The position numbers and the translations under genes were made by a program. Of a stretch of DNA of 64,000 nucleotides, positions 1-8,943 are shown piece after piece. The notes below the pieces were generated by a model that saw only the letters and a list, made by a program, of their open reading frames with translations, ran no database searches and was not told the origin of the DNA. The stretch is from NCBI RefSeq assembly GCF_015674855.1, contig NZ_JADMLG010000026.1, positions 1 through 64,000 on the forward strand, in the 5' to 3' direction. Origin of the DNA: Nocardia bovistercoris (GTDB lineage: Bacteria > Actinomycetota > Actinomycetes > Mycobacteriales > Mycobacteriaceae). The first letter of the stretch is position 1; each line of letters opens with the position of its first letter.

Positions 1-132
1 TGGCTGTCGGGCCTCATCGTCGCCACCCTCACCGGCGGCGTCGCCGTCCTGTCCGCCTCCGTCCTCTCCGCCGTCCTTGTCGCCCTCGGCATCACCGCCG
101 CCCTCGCCCTCGCACTCGGCTTCCTCCTCTGA
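1..132 (+). CDS. C-terminal end of a membrane protein (truncated by window)
   Basis: Frame 1 is open from the first base to a TGA at 130-132. It encodes 43 residues made almost only of Ala, Leu, Val, Gly, Ile and Ser, which is enough for one or two membrane-spanning helices. The rest of the gene lies outside the window, so the family cannot be named. The strong third-position C/G bias (nearly every codon ends in C or G) supports real coding. Function unknown. Confidence 0.55.
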   Translation, partial: WLSGLIVATLTGGVAVLSASVLSAVLVALGITAALALALGFLL

Positions 133-525
133 CCGCCCACCCGCCTTTGAGCAGGCCGAAGGTCTTCTAGGTGACGTAGCTACGGGCGATCGAGCCGACC
201 AGGGTGCGGCCCTGGCCGATTTGCAGGACCGACAGCAGCCAGAACGGGGTCTCGACTGTCTCTCAGCGCTCGGCTGCGGCGTTCTCGAACTCTCCTGTTG
301 GCAACCCGACACGGGCGCGTGCCAGTCACGTAAGTCCGTGCCAGCCCGGTTTCGCGTTCCCTGACGAATGCAAGTTCGGACAAGAAGACAGAGCCGGGCG
401 CTGAGCGCAAATTAGCTTGAAATGCACGCGAGTCAATCGCCCACGAGAATACGCGACTCGAATAATGCACTAACGCAACTCGTCGATATTGATCTATCCT
501 GAACAAAACCAACTAAGGAGGATAG
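133..525. other. Intergenic stretch without a recognisable gene
   Basis: About 390 bases between the membrane-protein fragment and a short ORF. Overlapping frames of 60-110 codons exist here, but they have no ribosome site and no family-like sequence. The last 130 bases are clearly AT-richer than the surroundings, which suits a promoter region for the genes at 526-1026. No hairpin or repeat stood out. Confidence 0.5.
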
Positions 526-582
526 ATGAAACTGGAACTGCACCCCACTCCAGAGTCGAGTTCGCATGCCGAAAACTTCTAA
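526..582 (+). CDS. Short peptide ORF (18 codons) with very strong ribosome site
   Basis: ATG at 526 follows TAAGGAGGAT (513-522), a near-perfect Shine-Dalgarno at good spacing. The ORF reads 18 residues, beginning MKLEL and ending HAENF, to TAA at 580-582. The same frame stays open for about 30 further codons after the stop, up to TAA at 673. So it may be a leader peptide, a tiny protein, or a gene of about 49 codons broken by a nonsense change. It belongs to no family I recognise. It lies 100 bases upstream of, and in line with, the next gene. Confidence 0.35.
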   Translation: MKLELHPTPESSSHAENF

Positions 583-684
583 CTCACCGCACATTCCGAA
601 CGTGACCTATACGCATATCGCTGCACCAATCCACGGCGGGACGAACAGGTACGGACTTCACCGACTACTCCTTAAGAAGGAGCC

Positions 685-1026
685 GTGATTACAGTCTCGT
701 GGGCCAGATCTCGAGGTGAACCGTTTACTATCGGCCCGGATGACGAGTTCGAACTCGGTGTACTTATGCCTGGTCAGGTGGTCTACCGCTGGACTCACAA
801 TAACACCCATACCGGCCCGACCACGCCAATGCCTTGTCACCCCACTCAATACGTCACTGCGGCCGACCCGAAAACCCGGTATCGCGCACAGTGCCGCCTC
901 TGCGGACGAGCCTATGACCTAGACCTCATCGACGAGAACGATGGTGGATGGGTTGCAAAGTTCACGTGTATCGATATCGAGACCCTAATGTCTCGCGCTT
1001 CACGGAAACGAGACAGAGGTCTTTAG
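685..1026 (+). CDS. Small cysteine-containing hypothetical protein
   Basis: GTG at 685 is preceded by AAGAAGGAG (673-681), a strong ribosome site, and the frame encodes 113 residues. Cysteines occur as a single Cys in MPCHP, a CxxC in QCRLCG, and one more in KFTCID. This spacing could hold a zinc ion, as in small zinc-ribbon proteins. The middle is polar with a cluster of acidic residues (DLDLIDEND). I do not recognise the family. It is the last gene before the phosphorothioation-type operon on the same strand, about 315 bases away, so it may belong to the same island without being part of the operon. Confidence 0.5.
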   Translation: MITVSWARSRGEPFTIGPDDEFELGVLMPGQVVYRWTHNNTHTGPTTPMPCHPTQYVTAADPKTRYRAQCRLCGRAYDLDLIDENDGGWVAKFTCIDIETLMSRASRKRDRGL

Positions 1027-1342
1027 AGAACGGCGATATCACCTCTATGCGGCGAAGGTTGATTCGAGCGCGACACAATCTCAATCCGACGACCCTGCTC
1101 AAGACCTCTTCCGTCGAAGCCCGACATAGCACAGCGCCACAGCCAAATCGAGTTCGCGGTGCAGCTTCCTCGCAGCCACATTGGCGAAAGTCCACCCTTG
1201 GCATCATGCCCTTTTGCATTGATCTGCATGTCTGCTGGGCGCTGAAGCTTCACCCACCTCTCCTGGGTAGGCGTGCGGCGCGGTGGGTGGATGCATCCAG
1301 GAGTGGCAGGGTATGGTTTGGGGCCAACGGCGAAGGAGCATC
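1027..1342. promoter_or_regulatory. Upstream region of the phosphorothioation operon
   Basis: About 315 bases without a convincing gene. Frames on both strands run through it but look random in composition. It must carry the promoter for the operon that starts at 1343, but I could not pick a clear -35/-10 pair. The ribosome site of the first operon gene (GAAGGAG, 1332-1338) closes the region. Confidence 0.4.
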
Positions 1343-2524
1343 GTGGAAACGGATCTGACTGTCAATGCCCCTAAGGATGTGACATACCTGGACTACAACG
1401 CTACCGCACCGTTACGCCCCGAGGTGCTAGCGGCGATGGTGCCGGTGCTTCAGACCGTTGGAAACGCTTCCAGCCAACATGTTTACGGGCTGACGGCCGC
1501 CAATCACGTTGAAACGGCACGTCGTCGAGTCGCCGATCTGCTGGGCTGCTCACCTGGGGAGCTGGTCTTCACTGCTGGCGCCACCGAGGCGAACAACCTC
1601 GCCCTTCACGCCACATACCGTGGACACCGGATAGTGGTCGGCGCCAGCGAACATCCCGCGATACTGGAGACTGCCAACGCTCGCGCCACCGAGAACACAA
1701 CCATTGTTCCGATTGGCCGGTACGGAGCTATCGATCTGACCGCCTTGTCCGATACCCTCGCAGGGGGGAGCGTCGATGTGGTCTCGGTGATGGCCGCCAA
1801 CAACGAAACTGGCGTCCTGTCCGATCTGCCGGTAGTCATCGAACTCGCTCATGCTGCCGGTGCTGTCGTACACACCGACGCCACTCAACTGGTGGGCAAA
1901 TTGCCAGTAGACCTCACCGAACTAGATGTGGACCTTTTGTCGCTGTCGGCACACAAGTTCGGCGGGCCGCAAGGGGTCGGCGCGCTGTTCGTCAGACGAT
2001 CACTGCGACTTGCCACCCGACCGCTGCTGTACGGCGGGGGGCACGAAAGAGGTTGGCGCGCTGGCACAGCCAATGTCGCAGGCATCGTCGGTATGGGTGC
2101 CGCCGCACTCGAAGCCAAGTCCCGAATCCGTACGGAAACTCAGCATTCACAGAGGCTGCGCGACCGTCTCGAACAGTCCCTGCTCAATGTGATACATGGG
2201 AGCAGGGTGAACGGCTCTACAGAACATCGTCTTCCGGGCGTAACGAGCATTACTTTTGCCGAAGCTCCCGCAGACGCAGTATTGGCCGCGATGCCCACGG
2301 TGGCCGCTTCGGATGGAAGCGCTTGCCACTCGGGCGCGCTCGGTCCGAGTCACGTACTTCTGGCGATGGGATTGAGTCGGTCCGAAGCAGAGTCGACCAT
2401 CCGGTTCTCCCTCGGATACGCCACCACCGACGCCGATATCGACCATGCCATCCAGGCAGTCCCCAAAGCCGTGGAATTTGTGCGCACTGCGCTGCACGGC
2501 ACCAGTCAGCGCATGCTCGCATGA
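1343..2524 (+). CDS. sspA: Cysteine desulfurase of a DNA phosphorothioation system (SspA/DndA-type)
   Basis: A 393-residue PLP-dependent class V aminotransferase fold. In this role it takes sulfur from cysteine as a persulfide and passes it to the ATP pyrophosphatase partner. Visible landmarks are YLDYNATAP at the N-terminus, ATEANN, NNETG, the PLP lysine in SAHKFGGPQG (about Lys205) and the catalytic cysteine in GSACHSG (about Cys328). GTG at 1343 is chosen because GAAGGAG lies five bases before it and it places YLDYNATAP near the N-terminus as usual; the open frame starts 20 codons earlier. It is the first gene of a tight four-gene operon. A general IscS is an alternative, but the neighbours argue for DNA modification. 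Confidence 0.85.
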   Translation: METDLTVNAPKDVTYLDYNATAPLRPEVLAAMVPVLQTVGNASSQHVYGLTAANHVETARRRVADLLGCSPGELVFTAGATEANNLALHATYRGHRIVVGASEHPAILETANARATENTTIVPIGRYGAIDLTALSDTLAGGSVDVVSVMAANNETGVLSDLPVVIELAHAAGAVVHTDATQLVGKLPVDLTELDVDLLSLSAHKFGGPQGVGALFVRRSLRLATRPLLYGGGHERGWRAGTANVAGIVGMGAAALEAKSRIRTETQHSQRLRDRLEQSLLNVIHGSRVNGSTEHRLPGVTSITFAEAPADAVLAAMPTVAASDGSACHSGALGPSHVLLAMGLSRSEAESTIRFSLGYATTDADIDHAIQAVPKAVEFVRTALHGTSQRMLA

Positions 2525-2587
2525 CTCAGTTCCAACCAAACGTTTCCCTGTCCGACAACGACATTGACCGATAGAGGCCCTCACTCA

Positions 2588-3682
2588 ATGGCTACAACAC
2601 CGCTGGCGCAGGCTGCTCGGTCCGCGTTCGCACGGCATGAAACCTTCGCGCCCCGCTTCGGCTGGCTCCACAAGGCGTATCTCCAGGTGTCGGAGAACAA
2701 CGAGGTGTTCCTACGCGACGATGCAACCGTCACCCTCGGTGTCGGCAAGAACATGGTCAATGCCATCCGATACTGGTCATCGGCCTTCAAATTGACGAAA
2801 GAGTATCCCAAAGGCGGCAATTCGCGCGCTTTCGCTGCCGCGCCGACATGGCGAGCGCGGTGGCTACTCGACGAGAACGGAGCCGACCCCTATCTGGAGG
2901 ATCCGGCGAGTCTGTGGCTGCTGCACTGGTGGCTGCTTTCGCCGAGATGCGCGACACCGGCCTGGTGGATCGCGTTCCATCTGCTCCCCTCGGCACGGTT
3001 CACCGAGCCCGAGTTGACCGAACTGATAGAACGCCATGTCCGTCTCGCGGGCTGGGACGGGGTGGCACGTGCGTCGGTGGAGAAAGACGTCGACTGCATG
3101 ACCAAGATGTACGCACCACGCAGGGCGTCGGCAGCATCGAAAAAGCAGGTGGAAGCCCCCGGTAGCTTCGAAGATTTTGTGGATTGTCCGTTCCGGGAGT
3201 TGGGCTTGCTGGAATCGGTGGATCCGGGACACAAAGCCCCCAGGACATGGCGTTTCACCAGTACGACCCGCACATCGTTGCCACCCGCCGTGGTCGCCTA
3301 CGCTTGCCTCGACTACGCGGCAGAGATGATCGACTCCAACGCTGGCTCGATCGCTGTAGCGCGGCTCGCAAACGAGCCGGGCGGCCCCGGCAGGGCATTT
3401 CGCATCCGTGAACCTGAGCTTGTTCAGAGTCTGGAAACTGTGTGTGAACATAACCCTGGGCTTTCCCTCAACGAGGCGATCGGTCAGCGTGCCCTGGTGT
3501 TCCACGAGCAGCCCCGCAAGCTTGCGTGGGACGTGCTCGACGGCTACTACGGCCGAGTCCTGGAACGTGGATGTCCATCCGAGGAAGAGTGGAATCGTAG
3601 GTACCCACAGTTGACGTCGGCCGACACACTCCGCCAGCCGACCGACACCGCTGACCTGCCGATCCTCGAGGAGGTCCAGTGA
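2588..3682 (+). CDS. sspB: DUF4007 family protein (SspB-like)
   Basis: A 364-residue protein with the DUF4007 signature near the start: FGWLHKAY, then LGVGKNMVNAIRYW, followed by long aromatic-rich helices (LWLLHWWLL, WWIAFHLL). DUF4007 proteins sit beside PAPS-reductase-like genes in phosphorothioation loci; SspB of the SspABCD system has been reported as a DNA nickase. ATG 2588 is preferred over an in-frame TTG at 2564, though its ribosome site is weak. The 3' end overlaps the next gene by four bases (GTGA), implying coupled translation. The role in this strain is inferred from the order desulfurase, DUF4007, ATPase, pyrophosphatase. Confidence 0.8.
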   Translation: MATTPLAQAARSAFARHETFAPRFGWLHKAYLQVSENNEVFLRDDATVTLGVGKNMVNAIRYWSSAFKLTKEYPKGGNSRAFAAAPTWRARWLLDENGADPYLEDPASLWLLHWWLLSPRCATPAWWIAFHLLPSARFTEPELTELIERHVRLAGWDGVARASVEKDVDCMTKMYAPRRASAASKKQVEAPGSFEDFVDCPFRELGLLESVDPGHKAPRTWRFTSTTRTSLPPAVVAYACLDYAAEMIDSNAGSIAVARLANEPGGPGRAFRIREPELVQSLETVCEHNPGLSLNEAIGQRALVFHEQPRKLAWDVLDGYYGRVLERGCPSEEEWNRRYPQLTSADTLRQPTDTADLPILEEVQ

Positions 3683-6600
3683 CCGCCACCACTGCAACGT
3701 CCCCTGCTAGTCGATCTTCCCGTCTGCCGAGCACACCCACCGGAGTGACGGTGGTGAGCTCCAAATTGCGGTCGACAAATCTCGAGCGAGACGTCTACGG
3801 CGACGACCAGTTGCCACCGCTGTATATCGGTGCTCGGATACAGGATGCGCTCGACCGGCTCGTCGGCGCACTAGAAGACCCTGCTCGAACCAGGGCATGG
3901 TCACTGACCGGCCCATACGGCACAGGCAAATCGACCCTCGCCCTATTGATGTCCGCTCTACTGTCCGACGATTCCCCCTACAGACGCCACGCCGACAGTA
4001 CCGTCGCGGAATACAATCCCGATCTGACGACCAGGCTGACAGTCGCCCGCGATCAGGTGTCACCTGACGGGTTCTTGATCGCAGTGGCGACCGCCCGCCG
4101 CGAACCGTTGGCAGCAACCCTGCGGCAGGCTCTGACGCACGCTGTAAACCTGCGATGGCCCAATGGAAAGCCGCCCAAGGATGTCGCTACCGCCGTCAAT
4201 GCCTTGACGAAGGCAGGCAGCGGGTCGGCCGAATTGCTGACCGCAACCGCGGCGCTGTGCCGTCATAGCCCTGTTTTGCTGATCATCGATGAGTTCGGTA
4301 AGACACTCGAGTATCTCGCCACCTCTGAGTCCGATCGCAGCATCGACGATCTATTCCTGTTGCAGGAGCTCGCCGAGAAGGGGGCGGGAAGAAAGGGCTT
4401 GCCGCTCTATCTGATCACCCTCCAGCACCTGTCGTTTCTCGACTACGCCTCGCGATCGGCGACATTGCAGAAACGCGAATGGGCCAAAGTCCAGGGCCGA
4501 TTCGAGGACATCACCTTCACCACTCACATCGGAGATGCCCTTCAGCTTCTGCGCCGCAGCCTCGACCACAGTGCTGTCACAGCAGCGGGCCGAAAACTGC
4601 TCGATGCACACCACACCGCATCGGCCACAGCGTGGTCCGAGCACGGTCTCGACGGGGTCATCACCCCTGACGACACTCTGTTCGCCGATCTGTATCCGCT
4701 GCATCCGCTCACTGCCGCAGCGGCTCCCCTGCTCGCCTCTCAAGTCGGGCAGCATGACCGTAGCGTCAGTGGCTTTCTCAGCGGTGACGAACCCAACAGT
4801 GTCGCTCGCTTCCTCGCGACCTGCTCTCGACCCAAGGCCACCCACGCATCGACAATTCAGCTGCCGCAGCTGTACGACTACTTCCTCGCCTCGGGCCGCA
4901 CCACGATCCTGGTATCTGCCAACGCAAGCCGGTGGATCGAGATCGACAGCAGGATCAGCGAGGCGCACGGCCTGTCGGATACAGAACTGCGCATTCTCAA
5001 GACCGTCGGGCTGCTCAACCTGATCGACTCCTCCGGCGCCCTTCGCGCCAGCGCCCACATGGTGCTGTTCGCGCTGACCGACCCGACATCCATCGACAAC
5101 GATGGTGCCGCTGAAGCCCTGCACAGCACCCTGAAAGACTTGCAGGAGCGCGGGTTCCTGGTCTACCGCGAGTTCAGCGATGAATACCGGGTGTGGCAGG
5201 GAACCGATGTAGACCTGCAGGCACGTATCGACGAGATATGGGACCGATGCGACGACCACGCGGTGGTCGGCGTACTCAAGCGGCATCTGCCAGAGGCAAT
5301 CGTGGCTGGCCGACACAGCCAGCGCACCGGCATGCTCCGGCACTTCGTCACCACTATCAGTGAGCCCACTACAGGTTCCGTGGTTGGCCCGGAGCCTGGC
5401 GGCGCGGCCGACGGTCTGATGCTGTTCCACCTCGGAGGTCACGACGACCTGCCAACGGCACGGACGGTGCTGCCGGTAGTGGCTGGAGTCACCAAGCAGG
5501 CGCGGGCAGTCCTCGATGCCGGCCGCCACCTGTTCTGCCTAGAGACACTGCGCGAGGACGACACCCTCGACGCGGTCGCCCGCAGAGAAGTCGGCGAGCG
5601 GATCAGCCAGGCCACCGCCGAGGTCGCGACAATCCTGGCCCAAGCATTCTCCCCGACCGAGACCGACACACAGTGGCTGCTCCGTCAGCCCGATGGCAAC
5701 GTGCCGTTCCAGGCCCGCAGTCTGTCCGGAATCGTCTCCGCCGCCTGCGAACACATCTATCCGCTTACCCCACATATACGCAACGAGATGCTGGGCCGAC
5801 ACACCTTGACCAGTCAGGCTGCCAAGGCTCGCCGCGAACTGCTCACCGCCATGATCGAACACCCCCACGAGCAATACCTCGGGATCGAAGGATTCGGACC
5901 CGAGCGGGCGATGTACAGCGGCGTACTCGAGTACATGGGACTCCATGCGCTCGTCTCCGACGGCACCGACCACCCCAGCAGCGGTCTCGTTCCATACAAC
6001 TATTCGGAACCGGACGACATCAACCCGGTCCACCCCGCCTGGCAGGCACTGAGCGACGCGTTCTCCAACGCCAGCAAACAAACGTCTCTGGAGACGATCG
6101 CGCAGTCCTTGATGGCCGCTCCATACGGGGTCAAAGCTGGTGTGGTGCCCGTCCTCATCGTGGCCGCCTTGCTGCTGCGGTCGGAAGATGTGGCGCTGTT
6201 CGAAGAAGGTAACTACCGGACTCGCCTGACAGCCGACGCCATGGAGCGACTGCTCAAAGGATCCGGACGCTTCACCGTCAAGGCCGCGCCCACCAGCAAA
6301 GGACAGCGAAAGCTCGTGCTCGACTTGCTCGCCGACACTCTCGGCACTGGCGCAGCCAAGCCCGCTCGGACCGTCCGCAACCCTATGGTGCTCACCATCA
6401 CCCATGCCCTGCTGAACAACGTTCGGGGCCTCACGCCGTACGCGCGGCGCACACGACTTATCAGCGCCGATGCTCAGGCAGTACGTACAGCGCTCACAAC
6501 ATCCGGCGATCCTGTGGACCTCGTGTTCTCGACATTGCCCAGAGCTCTGGACCTGCCCGAGGTAGGTGCACGCACAAGTCGCGACGAGGACTCGGCCCGC

Positions 6601-7224
6601 ACCTACGTCCATAAACTCGCCGAGGCCCTCTCTGAGATCACCTCAGCCAGTAGCGTTCTGCGCGACAACGCTATCCAGGCGATCGCCGAAGCATTCAGAT
6701 TGCCCGCAGAACTCAAGGCACTGCGACAGGAACTACGTGACCGCGCCCGCGGATTCGGCAATGCCTCCCTCGAGCCCCAGCTGCGCGGATTGGTCACTAT
6801 CGCGGTCAACGAGACACTCGCAGACGACGACTGGCTCGACCCACTCATCGTGCGTATCAACGGAGTACCCCTCAGCGAATGGTCCGATGCCGACGCCCAG
6901 GCATTCGGTCGCCGTACCAAACAACTCGCGCTGGCACTCGACCGCGTCAGCCACCTGTACGAGAACGACGCCGATGAACACGCCGACGAAGGGTACACAG
7001 CGCAACTGGTCACAGTCACTACTCCCGAGGGCGCCGAGTCTCGTACACTCGTTCGAACATCGGCGGCAGCGCGAGCTGACGCAGCCACCCTGGCCCGGGA
7101 GGTCCTGGCACGGGCCCTGGCTGAGCTCGGCCCTGATGGAGGACGGATCTTGCTCGCCGCATTGACCGAACAACTGCTGGCTGCCGACAACGACACGCAA
7201 CTCGATATGACGGGAGCCTCATGA
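3679..7224 (+). CDS. sspC: Large P-loop ATPase of the phosphorothioation module (SspC-like)
   Basis: An 1181-residue protein with a Walker A motif GPYGTGKST at residues 78-86 and a Walker B strand LLIIDE at 200-205, followed by a long helical body without another domain I can name. A big STAND- or AAA-like ATPase is the expected third component of an SspABCD module, where it powers or directs the DNA work of the nickase and sulfur-transfer partners. The start GTG overlaps the DUF4007 stop and the end overlaps the next ATG, so all components should be made together. The size also recalls BREX-type ATPases, but no methylase or BrxL/PglZ gene is present. Confidence 0.8.
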   Translation: MTATTATSPASRSSRLPSTPTGVTVVSSKLRSTNLERDVYGDDQLPPLYIGARIQDALDRLVGALEDPARTRAWSLTGPYGTGKSTLALLMSALLSDDSPYRRHADSTVAEYNPDLTTRLTVARDQVSPDGFLIAVATARREPLAATLRQALTHAVNLRWPNGKPPKDVATAVNALTKAGSGSAELLTATAALCRHSPVLLIIDEFGKTLEYLATSESDRSIDDLFLLQELAEKGAGRKGLPLYLITLQHLSFLDYASRSATLQKREWAKVQGRFEDITFTTHIGDALQLLRRSLDHSAVTAAGRKLLDAHHTASATAWSEHGLDGVITPDDTLFADLYPLHPLTAAAAPLLASQVGQHDRSVSGFLSGDEPNSVARFLATCSRPKATHASTIQLPQLYDYFLASGRTTILVSANASRWIEIDSRISEAHGLSDTELRILKTVGLLNLIDSSGALRASAHMVLFALTDPTSIDNDGAAEALHSTLKDLQERGFLVYREFSDEYRVWQGTDVDLQARIDEIWDRCDDHAVVGVLKRHLPEAIVAGRHSQRTGMLRHFVTTISEPTTGSVVGPEPGGAADGLMLFHLGGHDDLPTARTVLPVVAGVTKQARAVLDAGRHLFCLETLREDDTLDAVARREVGERISQATAEVATILAQAFSPTETDTQWLLRQPDGNVPFQARSLSGIVSAACEHIYPLTPHIRNEMLGRHTLTSQAAKARRELLTAMIEHPHEQYLGIEGFGPERAMYSGVLEYMGLHALVSDGTDHPSSGLVPYNYSEPDDINPVHPAWQALSDAFSNASKQTSLETIAQSLMAAPYGVKAGVVPVLIVAALLLRSEDVALFEEGNYRTRLTADAMERLLKGSGRFTVKAAPTSKGQRKLVLDLLADTLGTGAAKPARTVRNPMVLTITHALLNNVRGLTPYARRTRLISADAQAVRTALTTSGDPVDLVFSTLPRALDLPEVGARTSRDEDSARTYVHKLAEALSEITSASSVLRDNAIQAIAEAFRLPAELKALRQELRDRARGFGNASLEPQLRGLVTIAVNETLADDDWLDPLIVRINGVPLSEWSDADAQAFGRRTKQLALALDRVSHLYENDADEHADEGYTAQLVTVTTPEGAESRTLVRTSAAARADAATLAREVLARALAELGPDGGRILLAALTEQLLAADNDTQLDMTGAS

Positions 7225-8045
7225 GCGACGAACGCACGACCCGCCACGTCCTCGGCATCTCCGGCGGAAAGGACTCCGCCGCACTTGCCGTCCACCTACG
7301 CGACCGACTGCCGGAGATGGAGTACTTCTTCTGCGACACCGGCGCGGAACTACCTGAAACCTACGAGTATCTCAGCAGACTCGAAGGAGTGCTGGGGAAG
7401 CCCATCGCCCGGCTCAACGCCTCTCGTGATTTCGATCACTGGCTCGAGGTATACCAAGGAACCCTGCCTAGCCCAAATATGCGCTGGTGCACCAAGAATC
7501 TGAAGATCAAGCCGTTGGAAGAATGGATCGGCGACGATCCGGCTGTGTCCTACGTGGCCATCCGCGCCGACGAGAACCGCCTCGGCTACATCAGCACCAA
7601 GCCCAACATCACCGCCGTATTCCCGTTCCGCGAAGACGGCATCGACCGTGAAGGGGTCAACCGCATACTCGATGAGGCTGGCATCGGGCTACCCGCCTAC
7701 TACGAGTGGCGCACGCGATCAGGATGCTACTTCTGCTTCTTCCAACGCAAACATGAATGGGTCGGACTTGCCGACCGACACCCCGACCTCTTCCAAAAAG
7801 CGATCGAGTACGAGGACAAGGTCCGATACCAAGCCACCGCGATGCAAGGCCGCGACTACACATGGTCCCAAGGCGAATCGCTGAATGACCTACTCGCCCG
7901 CCGAGAAGAGATCGAACAGCGACATCAACTTGCTATGGAACGTGCCGCACGCAGGATCAAGCCGAACCGCCCACTGCTTGAGGTGCTCTCCGACGCCCTG
8001 GACGAGGACGACGACGAGGCCGGGTGCGTCGTCTGCCACGTCTGA
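7221..8045 (+). CDS. sspD: PAPS-reductase-like ATP pyrophosphatase (SspD/DndC-type)
   Basis: A 274-residue protein with the PP-loop SGGKDSA at residues 14-20, which binds ATP to adenylate the substrate. Cysteines for sulfur handling or an iron-sulfur cluster are seen in WCTKN (Cys90), GCYFCFF (Cys169, Cys172) and the C-terminal GCVVC (Cys269, Cys272). In phosphorothioation this enzyme activates the DNA backbone and accepts sulfur from the desulfurase. The ATG overlaps the previous stop by four bases. It is the last gene of the coupled block; the following gene is separated by a gap of about 250 bases. Metabolic PAPS reductase is unlikely given the context. Confidence 0.85.
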   Translation: MSDERTTRHVLGISGGKDSAALAVHLRDRLPEMEYFFCDTGAELPETYEYLSRLEGVLGKPIARLNASRDFDHWLEVYQGTLPSPNMRWCTKNLKIKPLEEWIGDDPAVSYVAIRADENRLGYISTKPNITAVFPFREDGIDREGVNRILDEAGIGLPAYYEWRTRSGCYFCFFQRKHEWVGLADRHPDLFQKAIEYEDKVRYQATAMQGRDYTWSQGESLNDLLARREEIEQRHQLAMERAARRIKPNRPLLEVLSDALDEDDDEAGCVVCHV

Positions 8046-8260
8046 CGGACTCAAGCGGACCTCGCAAGGAAAACCCCCCTCCCAGTGGCCTCACCCCGTA
8101 TTCGCCACGCAGCAAGAGGCTTTCGTCACTGGATGGACATCGTTCTCTGACTCGACCAATAACCCGAACGCTCGCTGTGGAATTCAAGCCGATCGCGCTG
8201 CACGAACCGGACTTTCACGCGAAGCGCCGAGGGCTTGTCAGTCCCCTCTGGCACACTGGA

Positions 8261-8266
8261 TACACT
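8261..8266 (+). promoter_or_regulatory. Possible -10 box before the GIY-YIG gene
   Basis: TACACT at 8261-8266 fits an actinobacterial -10 hexamer and lies 30 bases before the ATG at 8297. A TTGTCA at 8235-8240 could serve as -35, but the spacer is 20 bases, longer than usual. If real, the nuclease and DGQHR genes would have their own transcript. Weak evidence. Confidence 0.25.
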
Positions 8267-8296
8267 TGCGCACCAGAGCCTTGGGGGTTTGCCGAT

Positions 8297-8920
8297 ATGT
8301 CCTTTTCCAGCGTGCCCGTAAGGAGGGACCCGCTGACCCGACTGGTGCACAGGCACCGCGAGGAAGACAGCCCCGCCCTTCCGATCGAGGTCGGCCTGCT
8401 TCGCATGCTAGATGTGGAGAGCTGCCGACAGTTGGATCAGGACCTGCGGGACTTCGCCTCACCATGGGAGGTGTACCAAGCGACAGAAGCGCTAGAGGCG
8501 AGCCTCCCCGACCTGCCTGGGCTGTACATGTTCGTCTGGCGACCGGAGTTCCAGTTTTCGGTCGATAGCCGCCCCGCTCATGGAAGCTTTCCCCAGCTCC
8601 TGTATGTCGGACAAGCTGGCGCCTCCCGAACCGACGACGGAAACACCATCCGCAACCGCTACAGGGAATACAGTAGATACCTTCAAGCCAGCCCCGAAAG
8701 TCTGTGGGCCGACACCGATCCGAAGACCCGCGAACAACGACTGAGCCGATATCTACCGTTGCGCCCAATGGAGTTCTGGTGCACCACAGTGCTCGATCGA
8801 AGTCGGATCCGAGGGCTCGAAAAACGGCTCATTCGGCTCTGGAATCCGCCCCTTAACGACTCCGATCGACCAAAGCTTCGGGGACGACTCGGCGCTCCCC
8901 GAGCTGCTTGGACCTCCTAA
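8297..8920 (+). CDS. GIY-YIG nuclease-like protein
   Basis: A protein of 207 residues from ATG 8297 (the frame extends to a GTG at 8024, overlapping the previous gene). The GIY-YIG pattern is present: GLYMF (about 75-79), LLYVGQAG with YVG at 103-105, an arginine in IRNRYREY (about 119-121), a glutamate in GLEKRLIRLWNP (about Glu175) and a nearby asparagine. These are the catalytic and structural residues of this nuclease fold. GIY-YIG enzymes cut DNA in many restriction systems, so here it may be the cutting part of a phosphorothioation-linked defence. The start is uncertain: SD-like AAGGAGGG at 8320-8327 would instead point to a CTG at 8333. Confidence 0.7.
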   Translation: MSFSSVPVRRDPLTRLVHRHREEDSPALPIEVGLLRMLDVESCRQLDQDLRDFASPWEVYQATEALEASLPDLPGLYMFVWRPEFQFSVDSRPAHGSFPQLLYVGQAGASRTDDGNTIRNRYREYSRYLQASPESLWADTDPKTREQRLSRYLPLRPMEFWCTTVLDRSRIRGLEKRLIRLWNPPLNDSDRPKLRGRLGAPRAAWTS

Positions 8921-8943
8921 CCAAACGCCAGGAAGAAGCATCC

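Noticed and set aside
3679..7224. BREX system based on the large ATPase and DUF4007-like neighbour
   Set aside because: No PglX methylase, PglZ or BrxL is present, while a desulfurase and PAPS-reductase-like gene are.
1343..8045. Classical DndABCDE system
   Set aside because: No DndD-type SMC ATPase and no DndE; the DUF4007 protein and the large P-loop ATPase fit the SspABCD type instead.
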